NCBI GenBank assembly: GCA_013298545.1
Contig: JAAFIA010000017.1
Location: 1-36,559 of the forward strand
Source: Bacteroidota bacterium
GTDB taxonomy: Bacteria > Bacteroidota > Bacteroidia > Palsa-965
DNA length: 36,559 nt
Direction of reading: 5' to 3'
Made by a program: the position numbers and the translations under genes. This document shows, one piece after another, positions 1 to 7,323 of this stretch. Below the pieces are notes generated by a model that saw only the letters and a program-made list of their open reading frames with translations, made no database searches and was not told the DNA's origin. Position 1 is the first letter of the stretch; each line of letters begins with the position of its first letter.

Positions 1-527
1 ATGCGCGTTACTTGTCCCGAGCCGCGACAAGTGGAACAAGTTGTATGTGAAGTAGCATTGTGGGCACCCGAGCCTTTGCACTTTTCGCAAGAAACGTATT
101 TGCCAACTTTAATTTTTTTCTCAACACCAGTCGAAATTTCTTCGAGTGTCAATTTGATTTTGACACGGAGGTTTGAACCTTTATTGACACGTCTTCCGCC
201 ACGTTGCCCACCGCCGCCAAATCCGCCCCCAAAAATATCGCCGAACTGACTGAAAATATCGTCCATCGAAAATCCGCCGCCACCGCCGCCACCAGCCGCG
301 CCGCCCACACCCGCATGACCGAATTGATCGTATCGCTGACGTTTTTGTTGATCGCTCAACACTTCGTAAGCCTCGGCAGCCTCTTTGAATTTTTCTTCAG
401 CCGCCGGATTGCCCGGATTTTTATCGGGGTGATACTGAATCGCCAGTTTGCGGTAAGCCTTCTTGATTTCATCCGCAGCAGCACCGCGTGAAACACCAAG
501 AATTTCGTAATAATCGCGTTTAGCCAT
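1..527 (-). CDS. dnaJ: Chaperone DnaJ (Hsp40), C-terminal part beyond window
   Basis: Co-chaperone that stimulates DnaK ATP hydrolysis and delivers unfolded clients in the cytoplasm. I translated the minus strand from the ATG at 525-527. It gives a J domain starting [12 protein letters not shown] with the diagnostic HPD at residues 33-35, then the [10 protein letters not shown] segment, a Gly/Phe-rich linker (about 75-105), and the start of the Cys-rich zinc region with two CxxCxGxG motifs (CEKCKGSG and CSTCRGSG). The remaining two zinc motifs and the client-binding C-terminal domains lie beyond position 1, so the gene is cut by the window edge and is not degraded. It starts 17 bp after the grpE stop codon, so the two are very likely co-transcribed. 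dnaK is not in the window. Confidence 0.97.
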   Translation of the reverse strand, partial: MAKRDYYEILGVSRGAAADEIKKAYRKLAIQYHPDKNPGNPAAEEKFKEAAEAYEVLSDQQKRQRYDQFGHAGVGGAAGGGGGGGFSMDDIFSQFGDIFGGGFGGGGQRGGRRVNKGSNLRVKIKLTLEEISTGVEKKIKVGKYVSCEKCKGSGAHNATSHTTCSTCRGSGQVTR

Positions 528-544
528 AAGTCTGTTGAAACGTA

Positions 545-1108
545 TTAATTACCTACAACCACTTTGGCGTAGCGAATGACTTTTCCGTTTAATAAATAGC
601 CTTTTTCAACTTCGTCAACCACTTTCCCTTTCAAATCTTCCGATGGTGCAGGAATATTGGTGATGGCCTCGTGCAGATCAACATCAAACGGTTTTCCCGC
701 TGTGTCCATCGCTTCAAGCCCTTTTTGCGTCAGAATATTGCGGAATTTTTGCGCCACGAGGTTGATGCCTTCGTTGACCGCCGCAATGTCCGTCGCTTTT
801 TCATTATTCTTGATCGCCCGCTCCAGATCGTCGATAACAGGAAGCATGCTTTTGACAATATCTTCGGAGGCCGAACCAATCAGTTCAAGGCGTTCTTTGG
901 CGGTACGTTTGCGGTAATTGTCGAAATCGGAATACAGACGCAAGTATTTATCGTTTGTCTCGGCCAGTTTGCCTTCCAATTCGGCAATACGCAAAATCTG
1001 ATCCGGCGTAGATTCTTGTTGTCCAGAAGGTGTTTCTTGGGTATTATTTTCCTGCTCCTGCTTTTCTTGCGGAGTTTCGTTTACATTTTCGGGAGTTTGT
1101 TCGCTCAT
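545..1108 (-). CDS. grpE: Nucleotide exchange factor GrpE
   Basis: GrpE releases ADP from DnaK and works with DnaJ. The 187-residue product has the family layout: an acidic, Gln/Glu-rich disordered start (residues 1-40), a long helical coiled-coil stretch containing [15 protein letters not shown], and a C-terminal beta domain ending in [16 protein letters not shown], the family signature. Length is normal. The ATG at 1106-1108 is the only sensible start. It lies about 45 bp downstream of a likely -7 box at 1161-1168. dnaJ follows after 17 bp. No CIRCE element is visible upstream, so heat-shock control by HrcA is not supported by this sequence. Confidence 0.97.
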   Translation of the reverse strand: MSEQTPENVNETPQEKQEQENNTQETPSGQQESTPDQILRIAELEGKLAETNDKYLRLYSDFDNYRKRTAKERLELIGSASEDIVKSMLPVIDDLERAIKNNEKATDIAAVNEGINLVAQKFRNILTQKGLEAMDTAGKPFDVDLHEAITNIPAPSEDLKGKVVDEVEKGYLLNGKVIRYAKVVVGN

Positions 1109-1160
1109 AATCGGGAAATCTTAATCGTTATTCAGAATTGCCTGTCAAGATTCGGGCCAG

Positions 1161-1168
1161 CAAAGATA
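1161..1168 (-). promoter_or_regulatory. Putative -7 promoter box for grpE-dnaJ
   Basis: On the minus strand this reads TATCTTTG, a full match to the Bacteroidota -7 consensus TAnnTTTG. It would give a leader of about 45 bases before the grpE ATG. No clear TTG/TTTG -33 box sits at 17-23 bp. Instead there are partly repeated TGCC/TGAC words upstream (1170-1215), which could reflect a different sigma factor or a regulator site. That last point is inference. Confidence 0.45.
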
Positions 1169-1226
1169 ATGCGTCAGATTGGCATTTTGAGGCAGAAAAT
1201 AAGTCTTATTTGACAGCCAAAAGGAC

Positions 1227-1265
1227 AAAAAAGAATCCGTCAGCATTTTGTACTGACGGATTCTT
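1227..1265 (-). terminator. Rho-independent terminator of the murA/TlpA unit
   Basis: There is a perfect 13-bp inverted repeat, AAGAATCCGTCAG (1231-1243) and its complement (1253-1265), with a 9-base loop. On the minus strand it is followed by a run of T (1227-1232). It lies 21 bp past the stop of the TlpA-like gene, so it ends that transcript and separates it from grpE. Confidence 0.85.
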
Positions 1266-1286
1266 GTACGACTTCATAAAATCAGA

Positions 1287-1955
1287 TTAATCAGGCTTTT
1301 TGGCTGGATCGGCTGGCTTTGCCTTTTTAGCCTTCTTTTTCTTCTTTTCTTTTTTGTCTTTTTTATCGGGTGAAGATTTTTCTTCTTTCTTGATTTCGCC
1401 CATTCCGGCTTTGATCTTTTTCGGATCTTTTTCAATTTGTGTACGCAATGCTGCTTTCAAGGCATCGCCACGCAAATTTTTCGCTACAATTACACCGTTT
1501 CCATCAATCAAGACATTGGTTGGAATTGAGGCAACTTGATAGCGTTGTGCCGCCGCATTTTGCCACCACTGCAAATCGCTTACATGGTAAGGCCAAATCA
1601 AACCATCTTTTTTGATGGCCGCCATCCACGCTTCTTTGCCGTTCGGACGGTCGAGCGAAACACTGAAAACTGTAAATCCATTTCCGTTTACAAAAACAGA
1701 ATCTTTGTATTGCTTGTACGCATCAACAACATGCGGATTTTCTTGGCGACAAGGACCGCACCAAGAAGCCCAAAAATCGATCAAAACCAATTTTCCGCGC
1801 AAGGAGGAAAGTTTGATAGCCGAATCATTCGGATTTTTCATTTCAATTTCTGGCGCAATATTGCCCACATTGAGTCCTTCTACATTGCCCGTCTGAGCCA
1901 ATGCCGGTGCAGCCAAAAGCAATGCACCTAAAACAAACTGATGAATACGTTTCAT
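1287..1955 (-). CDS. TlpA-like periplasmic thiol-disulfide oxidoreductase with Lys-rich tail
   Basis: This is a thioredoxin-fold protein of the TlpA/ResA/AhpC-TSA group, expected to act on disulfides outside the cytoplasm. Residues 1-20 form a signal peptide ending in ALAQ. The catalytic motif WCGPC has its cysteines at about residues 66 and 69. The cis-proline loop reads SIPTNVLID, a good match to the family. The last 40 residues or so are a strongly basic, low-complexity stretch of Lys, Glu, Ala and Pro. The family does not need this, and it may bind the peptidoglycan or another anionic surface (inference). The gene lies 29 bp after murA and before a terminator, so it is the last gene of a DUF4290-murA-TlpA unit. 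Substrate unknown. Confidence 0.9.
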   Translation of the reverse strand: MKRIHQFVLGALLLAAPALAQTGNVEGLNVGNIAPEIEMKNPNDSAIKLSSLRGKLVLIDFWASWCGPCRQENPHVVDAYKQYKDSVFVNGNGFTVFSVSLDRPNGKEAWMAAIKKDGLIWPYHVSDLQWWQNAAAQRYQVASIPTNVLIDGNGVIVAKNLRGDALKAALRTQIEKDPKKIKAGMGEIKKEEKSSPDKKDKKEKKKKKAKKAKPADPAKKPD

Positions 1956-1984
1956 GTTTTTTTGAGCTATAAGAGTTTACTAAG

Positions 1985-3292
1985 TTAATCTTTTCTAACA
2001 ATTTCCGCGCCAAGTGCGCGCAAGCGTTCATCAATGCGCTGGTAGCCGCGATCAATTTGTTCAATGTTGTGGATCGTACTCTTGCCTTGCGCCGAAAGCG
2101 CCGCAATGAGCAACGATACACCTGCACGAATATCGGGCGATGTCATCGTTACGCCACGCAAATGATGTTCGCGGCCCAAGCCAATTACCGTTGCGCGGTG
2201 CGGATCGCAGAGGATAATCTGTGCGCCCATATCAATCAGTTTATCGACGAAGAACAAACGGCTCTCAAACATTTTTTGGTGAATGAGTACACTGCCTTTC
2301 GCTTGCGTAGCAACGACCAATACAATACTCAATAAATCGGGCGTAAATCCGGGCCAAATGGCATCCGAAATGGTGAGGATAGAACCGTCGATAAACGTAT
2401 CAATTTCGTACTTCTCTTGCGCTGGAACAAAAATATCATCGCCACGTCGTTCGAGTTGAATGCCCAAGCGGCGAAACGTATCCGGAATAATTCCAAGTTC
2501 GTCGTACGCCACATTTTTGATCGTGATCTCTGATTGCGTCATCGCCGCAAGGCCAATGAAACTGCCTACTTCAATCATGTCAGGCAACATGCGGTGTTCG
2601 GTTCCGCCCAAATAATCAACACCATCAATCACGAGCAAATTGGAACCAATGCCCGAAATTTTCGCACCCATGCGGTTTAGCATTTTGCACAATTGCTGCA
2701 AATATGGCTCGCATGCCGCGTTGTAAATGGTGGTACGTCCTTGCGCCATCGAAGCCGCCATCACAATATTCGCTGTGCCAGTTACCGATGCTTCGTCGAG
2801 CAACATATACGCACCTTGTAGGCGTGGCGATTCTACTTTATAAAATTCGTTTTCGGCATCGTAAATAAATTTCGCGCCGAGTTTTTCAAAACCAATAAAA
2901 TGCGTGTCTAAGCGACGACGACCAATTTTATCGCCACCCGGCTTGGGAATATAGCCTTTGCCAAAGCGCGTCAACAACGGCCCAACAATCATGATGGAGC
3001 CGCGCAGAGCCGCCCCTTTTTTCTTGAAGGCTGACGAATTGATGAAGTCGAGATCGACTTCATCGGCTTGAAATGTAAATGCCTCTTGTCCGATTTTTTC
3101 CACCTTCACGCCAAGATCGCGCAAGAGGTCGATGAGTTTGTTGACATCAACAATATCGGGAACATTGGTGATGGTGATTTTTTCCGGTGTAAGTAAAACG
3201 GCGGATAAAATCTGTAAGGCTTCGTTTTTTGCGCCTTGCGGAATCAGTTCACCTTTGAGGCGTTTACCGCCAACAATTTCGAATGCACTCAT
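1985..3292 (-). CDS. murA: UDP-N-acetylglucosamine 1-carboxyvinyltransferase (MurA), Asp at the Cys115 position
   Basis: MurA transfers enolpyruvate from PEP to UDP-GlcNAc, the first committed step of peptidoglycan synthesis, in the cytoplasm. The product has 435 residues, the usual length. The conserved Lys is at residue 22 in GAKNEAL, and the C-terminal half contains SPDIRAGVSLLIAAL. In the active-site loop, where Escherichia coli has PGGCxIG with Cys115, this protein reads PGGDKIG with Asp121. Cys-to-Asp at this site is the known basis of intrinsic fosfomycin insensitivity in mycobacterial and chlamydial MurA. It follows the DUF4290 gene by 40 bp and precedes the TlpA-like gene by 29 bp, all on one strand. 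No second murA is in the window. Confidence 0.96.
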   Translation of the reverse strand: MSAFEIVGGKRLKGELIPQGAKNEALQILSAVLLTPEKITITNVPDIVDVNKLIDLLRDLGVKVEKIGQEAFTFQADEVDLDFINSSAFKKKGAALRGSIMIVGPLLTRFGKGYIPKPGGDKIGRRRLDTHFIGFEKLGAKFIYDAENEFYKVESPRLQGAYMLLDEASVTGTANIVMAASMAQGRTTIYNAACEPYLQQLCKMLNRMGAKISGIGSNLLVIDGVDYLGGTEHRMLPDMIEVGSFIGLAAMTQSEITIKNVAYDELGIIPDTFRRLGIQLERRGDDIFVPAQEKYEIDTFIDGSILTISDAIWPGFTPDLLSIVLVVATQAKGSVLIHQKMFESRLFFVDKLIDMGAQIILCDPHRATVIGLGREHHLRGVTMTSPDIRAGVSLLIAALSAQGKSTIHNIEQIDRGYQRIDERLRALGAEIVRKD

Positions 3293-3332
3293 AATCGGAT
3301 TTGGAAAAGCGTTGCAGCACGCCGGTCAAAAA

Positions 3333-3989
3333 TTATTTTTTCTTTTTCTTCTTCACCATCTTTTTGATTTGGTAAGATGGTGTTTGGTTTTGTGGCAATA
3401 CGTTTTTCGGCAAAATATCGCTCGTGTGTGCGAAGCGGAAATTTTCGCTCACCTTCAATGTGCCATTGCTCAAGGTTTCCAACTGTTGGGTAATGAGTTG
3501 ATCGTTTACCGAATCGCGGTTCCAGTTGAGGTAATGTTTCTTCATCAACTGCGCGAGTTGATTGGTGAAGATTTCGCGGTTTTTAGGATCTTCTTCTGTT
3601 TGTGCTTTCTGGATTAAATCTTCAAGGATTTTTCCATAATGACGGAAACGAATATTGCTGCTTGGGTAATTTACTTTCTCTGGTTTTGAGGTAAACAATT
3701 CGGGAGCAGGCTTTGGAAACGGTGCATCCACATCAAGCGCATAATTTGAAATGATGTGCAGGTGATCCCAAAGTTTATGTTCGTAATCAACCACCTCTTT
3801 GATGCTGGGGTTGAGGTAACTCATGATTTTGACTATGGCGCGTGCGCATTTGGTGCGTTCCTCGCGATCGGTAAGCGTTAGGCAATACTCGATCATGCGG
3901 TGAACATTGCGACCGTATTCGGAAATGACCATTGTTGGTTGGTCGGTATTGTATTCCATTCCGGTTGCATTGATAACGGATTGTTGCAT
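3333..3989 (-). CDS. DUF4290 domain protein
   Basis: This is a member of the Bacteroidota-specific DUF4290 family, whose molecular role is not known. The family core is plain: MEYNTDQPTMVISEYGRNVH and the following RMIEYC...REERTKCARAIVKIM region, which looks helical. There is no signal peptide or membrane segment, so it is cytoplasmic. The C-terminus is strongly basic, ending in a run of Lys. The frame is open to 4031, but the start is placed at the ATG at 3987-3989 because a -7 box (4029-4036) lies where an earlier start would fall. A further in-frame ATG ten codons later (MEYNTD) is possible. Sitting immediately before murA suggests a tie to envelope growth, but this is context only. Confidence 0.85.
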   Translation of the reverse strand: MQQSVINATGMEYNTDQPTMVISEYGRNVHRMIEYCLTLTDREERTKCARAIVKIMSYLNPSIKEVVDYEHKLWDHLHIISNYALDVDAPFPKPAPELFTSKPEKVNYPSSNIRFRHYGKILEDLIQKAQTEEDPKNREIFTNQLAQLMKKHYLNWNRDSVNDQLITQQLETLSNGTLKVSENFRFAHTSDILPKNVLPQNQTPSYQIKKMVKKKKKK

Positions 3990-4028
3990 GGTATAATTAC
4001 TGATAAAATGAAAAGGAAGTATTTCCTT

Positions 4029-4036
4029 CAAAAGTA
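4029..4036 (-). promoter_or_regulatory. -7 promoter box for DUF4290-murA-TlpA
   Basis: The minus strand reads TACTTTTG, a full TAnnTTTG match, and would give a leader of about 33 bases before the ATG at 3989. No clear TTG box is visible at the expected distance upstream. Its position inside the longest possible reading frame is the main reason to prefer the later start of the DUF4290 gene. Confidence 0.5.
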
Positions 4037-4130
4037 CGGTTTTTTTGTGGTTTGAAGACGAATTTAGTGCAAGTAAAAACAGACGGTAAAATAGGCTTTA
4101 CCAAAACATTTTGCTTTTACCTTTACATTC

Positions 4131-5018
4131 ATGAAAGCCGTAGCATTTTATTTTGCCTTACCTTTTATTTATCTCGTTTCAATTCTCCCTTTTCCCTTAC
4201 TGTACGGGTTTTCGGAGTTTGTGCGTTTCTTTTTGTATCACGTTTTTGGCTACCGCCGAAAAGTGGTGATGGAAAATCTTCGCAATTCATTCCCCGAAAA
4301 AACTCCTGCCGAACTCAAAAAAATTGAAAGCGATTTTTACCGCTACCTCTGCGATCTCATGCTCGAAACATTTAAAACGCTAACGGTATCGCCTTCAACT
4401 ATGTTGAAACATTGTTACATTACGCCACAATGCAAAACAATTTTTGAAGAACTCTATGCCCAAAAGCAAAACTCCATCATTGTTATGGGCCATTTGGGCA
4501 ATTGGGAATGGGCCGGAAATGCGTTTGGTCTATCGCTAAAAAATAAATTATTTGTCATCTATCATCCGCTTGCCAATCCGTATTTCAATAACCTCATTGT
4601 GAAAATGCGTTACCGCTTTGGGAATGGCTTAATTCCGATGCGTGATGTGATGAGGCAAATGCTTGTTAATCGCTCAATTGCCGGACACGCAACCGCTTTC
4701 ATCGCCGACCAAACGCCACAACCAGAACGCGCTTATTGGATGAATTTTTTGAATCAAGACACTCCTGTTTTTCTAGGCACAGAAAAGTTTGCGCAAAAAC
4801 TAGCTTTGCCCATTGTTTATGTTTCCATAAAACGCATCAAACGTGGCGAGTACGCACTTGATGCCGAAATGCTCATCGAAGACCCAACTAAATTTTCGGA
4901 AGGCCAGATCACCGAAATACACACGAAACGTTTAGAAAAAGATATTGTCGAAAATCCGGCAATCTGGCTCTGGTCGCACCGTCGCTGGAAACACAAACGC
5001 CAACAACCTACTTCTTAG
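4131..5018 (+). CDS. LpxL/HtrB-type lysophospholipid (lipid A) acyltransferase
   Basis: This is an inner-membrane acyltransferase of the Kdo2-lipid A lauroyl/myristoyltransferase family (BATS superfamily), expected to add a secondary acyl chain to lipid A. Residues 8-28 form an N-terminal membrane anchor. The catalytic HX4E motif is HLGNWE at residues 121-126, and the block around FIADQTPQPERAYWMNFLNQDTP matches the family's second conserved region. Length (295) is typical. The ATG at 4131 follows TACCTTTA, one base off the -7 consensus, only 5 bp upstream, so the leader would be nearly absent. The 3' end overlaps the convergent DUF1573 gene by 11 bp. The exact chain and lipid substrate cannot be read from sequence. 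Confidence 0.9.
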   Translation: MKAVAFYFALPFIYLVSILPFPLLYGFSEFVRFFLYHVFGYRRKVVMENLRNSFPEKTPAELKKIESDFYRYLCDLMLETFKTLTVSPSTMLKHCYITPQCKTIFEELYAQKQNSIIVMGHLGNWEWAGNAFGLSLKNKLFVIYHPLANPYFNNLIVKMRYRFGNGLIPMRDVMRQMLVNRSIAGHATAFIADQTPQPERAYWMNFLNQDTPVFLGTEKFAQKLALPIVYVSIKRIKRGEYALDAEMLIEDPTKFSEGQITEIHTKRLEKDIVENPAIWLWSHRRWKHKRQQPTS

Positions 5019-5403
5019 CTTTTAAAACAACCGCTTTAAACGTCAAGGTTACGGGCGAATTTTTGGCATTCGATTTAACAAGAATCGTACGTTCTTGCCG
5101 ATCAATCGTGTTTTTAGAATCAAAAGAAACCTTGATTTCGCCTTTCTGGCCTTTGGCAATTGGCGCTTTGGGGAAATCTACTTTTGTACACTCACAAACC
5201 ACTTCTGCCGCCGCAATCAATAGCGGCTCATCGCCTGTATTGGTAAATGTATAGGTGTGCGAAACAACCTCACCCACACGAATAAATCCAAAATTGTGTT
5301 TGATGTCATCAAACGTAAGCATGGCAGGCGATGCTGCACGAAAAGCAAGCAATCCGACGATCGAACTACAAGCGAAAAGCGAAAGGAGGATGAAACGTTT
5401 CAT
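5008..5403 (-). CDS. Secreted single-domain DUF1573 protein
   Basis: This is a small exported protein of 131 residues: a signal peptide (MKRFILLSLFACSSIVGLLAF) followed by one DUF1573 domain, an Ig-like beta-sandwich family of unknown function. Domain markers are FDDIKHNFGFIRVGE, YTFTNTGDEPLLI, and a Cys pair in CECTKVDFPKAP. The pair is spaced CxC as in its neighbours, but with Glu between instead of Gly. The ATG at 5401-5403 is chosen because it starts the signal peptide; a longer frame to 5532 would run into the upstream gene. It lies 58 bp after the two-domain paralogue and is probably in the same transcript. The stop overlaps the convergent acyltransferase by 11 bp. Confidence 0.85.
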   Translation of the reverse strand: MKRFILLSLFACSSIVGLLAFRAASPAMLTFDDIKHNFGFIRVGEVVSHTYTFTNTGDEPLLIAAAEVVCECTKVDFPKAPIAKGQKGEIKVSFDSKNTIDRQERTILVKSNAKNSPVTLTFKAVVLKAKK

Positions 5404-5461
5404 GTGTTGAAGGTATGAGAAAAAATTAAAAATTAGGATTGATGAATTCTTCTTTTTAGAA

Positions 5462-6205
5462 CTACTTCTGTGTTGTGTTTTCTGCGACAATGATGCACTT
5501 AAAATGAAGAACAATTGTTTGCACCGATCCATTACTTTGAACAGTTATTGTTTTGTATTGGTTGCCCAGTTTTCCGGTAGGAGAGAATTGTACCTTGATT
5601 TCGCCAGTTTTGCCGGGCATGATGGGTTCTTTGGGCCAAGAAGCAACAAGGCAACCACACGAACTTTGCGCATTGGAAATGATAAGCGGACTTTTACCCG
5701 TATTGACAAAACGATAACTAACAGATTGAATTGTATGCTGTGAAATGCTGTCCACATCAACAAGTGTGTGCATAAACAAAAGCTGCGGAGCAAGGGAATC
5801 GCTCTTGCTTATAGGTTCTGTCGGTACGCCTTCGTACTCGATTGTGATCCAGTATGGCTCTTCGCGAATGGAGGTGAAAACGGCAATATCCCTTTGGTGT
5901 AAACCCAATGCACCACTAAACCCAATTGTAATTTTTGCTTTAGCTCTGGGGGCTATCGGTTCTTTTGGATATGTTGGAACATACATGCTACTGGCAACTG
6001 CTACGCGTGTGATGAAAAATGGAATTGTTCCCGTATTCAAAAATGGAAACTCTATTTTTTGATATTGGTTGGCTGGTATTTTCCCAAGCTTAATTTTTTT
6101 ATAAGCAAACGAAATACCTGCCCTACCTGTATCTTGTTGTATTTGTCCATTTAGCGCAGGTGCACAAAGCAAATGAATGAACAAGAAAAAATAAATCAAA
6201 CGCAT
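5462..6205 (-). CDS. Secreted two-domain DUF1573 protein
   Basis: This 247-residue exported protein starts at the ATG at 6203-6205 (MRLIYFFLFIHLLCAPALNG signal peptide). It has two tandem DUF1573 domains. The second (about residues 140-240) keeps the family core: FVNTGKSPLIISNAQSSCGC, then SWPKEPIMPGKTGEI. The first (about residues 30-135) keeps the strand pattern and YPKEPIAP, but where the others have the CGC motif it reads SSMYVP, so it has lost both cysteines. It is the second divergent member of the cluster. A terminator at 6248-6276 separates it from the three paralogues upstream, so this gene and the next form their own unit. Function unknown. Confidence 0.83.
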   Translation of the reverse strand: MRLIYFFLFIHLLCAPALNGQIQQDTGRAGISFAYKKIKLGKIPANQYQKIEFPFLNTGTIPFFITRVAVASSMYVPTYPKEPIAPRAKAKITIGFSGALGLHQRDIAVFTSIREEPYWITIEYEGVPTEPISKSDSLAPQLLFMHTLVDVDSISQHTIQSVSYRFVNTGKSPLIISNAQSSCGCLVASWPKEPIMPGKTGEIKVQFSPTGKLGNQYKTITVQSNGSVQTIVLHFKCIIVAENTTQK

Positions 6206-6247
6206 ATTTCTTTTACGCAAAAATCAAGCCACAGCAAACATGCGGAC

Positions 6248-6276
6248 AAAAAAATACCCGCGCCAAAGCGCGGGTA
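6248..6276 (-). terminator. Rho-independent terminator after the three-gene DUF1573 unit
   Basis: A perfect 9-bp GC-rich stem, TACCCGCGC (6255-6263) and GCGCGGGTA (6268-6276), has a CAAA loop. On the minus strand seven T residues follow (6248-6254). It lies 22 bp past the stop of the DUF1573 gene at 6299. Confidence 0.88.
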
Positions 6277-6298
6277 AATACAAGCCAAAACTAAAATT

Positions 6299-6739
6299 TT
6301 ACTGGCCGCCGACAGCAATTACATTCCCTTTGATTTTTACTTCTTTGGGTGAATTTGCCGCATTGGAAATAATCATGATTTTTTTATCGAACATTCCCAC
6401 ACGTGTGGCGGTATCGTATTTTACCTGAAAGGTTCCGGTTCCGCCTGGCGGAATCGGTTCTTTCGTCCAACTATCGGGAATGCTTGTGCAACCACATTGT
6501 CCTTTGATGCTTTTAATCACCAACGGTGTTTTTCCTGTGTTTGTAAACTTAAATGTACGAATCGCTTCTGATCCTTGTTGAATGGTTCCGTAATCAATGA
6601 CTTCGGCTTCGAAGGTGATTTCAGGTGCATTGGGATCAGCCGCTGGCGCAACAGTTACAACCGCAGGAGCTGCCGAGGGATTCTGTGCAAAACCAGTTAT
6701 TGAAACCAGTACCGCAACAAGCAACAACATATAACGCAT
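6299..6739 (-). CDS. Secreted DUF1573 protein
   Basis: This exported protein has 146 residues with one DUF1573 domain. Residues 1-19 are a signal peptide ending in GFAQ, followed by a short Ala/Pro/Val-rich spacer. The domain shows FEAEVIDYGTIQQGSEA, FKFTNTGKTPLVIKSIKGQCGC and TKEPIPPGGTGTFQV. Its PKEPI box is altered to TKEPI, with a three-residue longer approach (TSIPDSWTKEPI). It is the last of three genes read in one direction (7875 to 6299) with gaps of only 12 and 26 bp, so co-expression is likely. A strong terminator follows. No catalytic residues are recognisable, and a binding or structural role is more likely than enzymatic activity (inference). Confidence 0.88.
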   Translation of the reverse strand: MRYMLLLVAVLVSITGFAQNPSAAPAVVTVAPAADPNAPEITFEAEVIDYGTIQQGSEAIRTFKFTNTGKTPLVIKSIKGQCGCTSIPDSWTKEPIPPGGTGTFQVKYDTATRVGMFDKKIMIISNAANSPKEVKIKGNVIAVGGQ

Positions 6740-6751
6740 GGGAGCAGAGGA

Positions 6752-7297
6752 TTAATTGTTGTTTACAGGAGCACCAGATCCGGCAGGAGCTTGGCCTGGG
6801 CCAGGGAATGTGGTTTCAGCAGGAGGAGTTTCTACAACACCTTTGATACGCAAAGTCGCTGGTTGATCTTTTCCTTGGAAAACAACCGTAACTGTTTTTT
6901 CAAAAGGCCCAATGCGGTTGGTGTCGTAACGCACTTTGATGGTTACCGATTTGCCAGGCATGATGGGTTCTTTTGGATATTCAGGAACGGTACAGCCGCA
7001 AGAGCCAGTCGCACTTTGAATTACGAGTGGTGTTTTGCTGGTGTTGGTGATGACAAATTCGCAATACGGATCAGCACCTTTTTTGATGGTTCCGTAATTG
7101 TGTTCAACCTTATCGAATTTGTAGCCGAGATCGGTTTTGTCGCCTGTTTGTGCAGGCGCTGCTGCTGGTTTTGCCGCAGGAGCGGGTTTAGTAGCTGCTG
7201 GTTTAGCTGCGGGTGCTGGCTTAACAGCAGGAGCCTGTGCCACAGCAAATGTGGACAGGCTCATGCCGATAGCGAGGAGCGCGATGAGCTTGTTCAT
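6752..7297 (-). CDS. Secreted DUF1573 protein with Pro/Ala/Lys-rich linker
   Basis: This exported protein has 181 residues. The signal peptide (residues 1-20, ending in FAVAQ) is followed by an Ala-Pro-Lys repeat linker (about residues 21-50) of the kind that spans the periplasm or cell wall. Next comes one DUF1573 domain: KFDKVEHNYGTIKKG, FVITNTSKTPLVIQSATGSC, and GCTVPEYPKEPIMPGK. The tail after residue 160 is Pro/Gly-rich. It is the middle gene of the three-gene unit, 26 bp after the 7324 gene and 12 bp before the 6299 gene. Similar AP-rich linkers in neighbours, but at different ends, suggest the domain has been reshuffled relative to its spacer. Function unknown. Confidence 0.88.
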   Translation of the reverse strand: MNKLIALLAIGMSLSTFAVAQAPAVKPAPAAKPAATKPAPAAKPAAAPAQTGDKTDLGYKFDKVEHNYGTIKKGADPYCEFVITNTSKTPLVIQSATGSCGCTVPEYPKEPIMPGKSVTIKVRYDTNRIGPFEKTVTVVFQGKDQPATLRIKGVVETPPAETTFPGPGQAPAGSGAPVNNN

Positions 7298-7323
7298 GCG
7301 TCTTCTGTATTAAATTGGTGAGA

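Noticed and set aside
671-1213. Long plus-strand frame opposite grpE.
   Set aside because: The minus strand encodes an unmistakable GrpE. The plus frame has no family features and is a shadow.
1109-1230. CIRCE/HrcA operator upstream of grpE.
   Set aside because: I looked for the TTAGCACTC-N9-GAGTGCTAA inverted repeat and found nothing like it.
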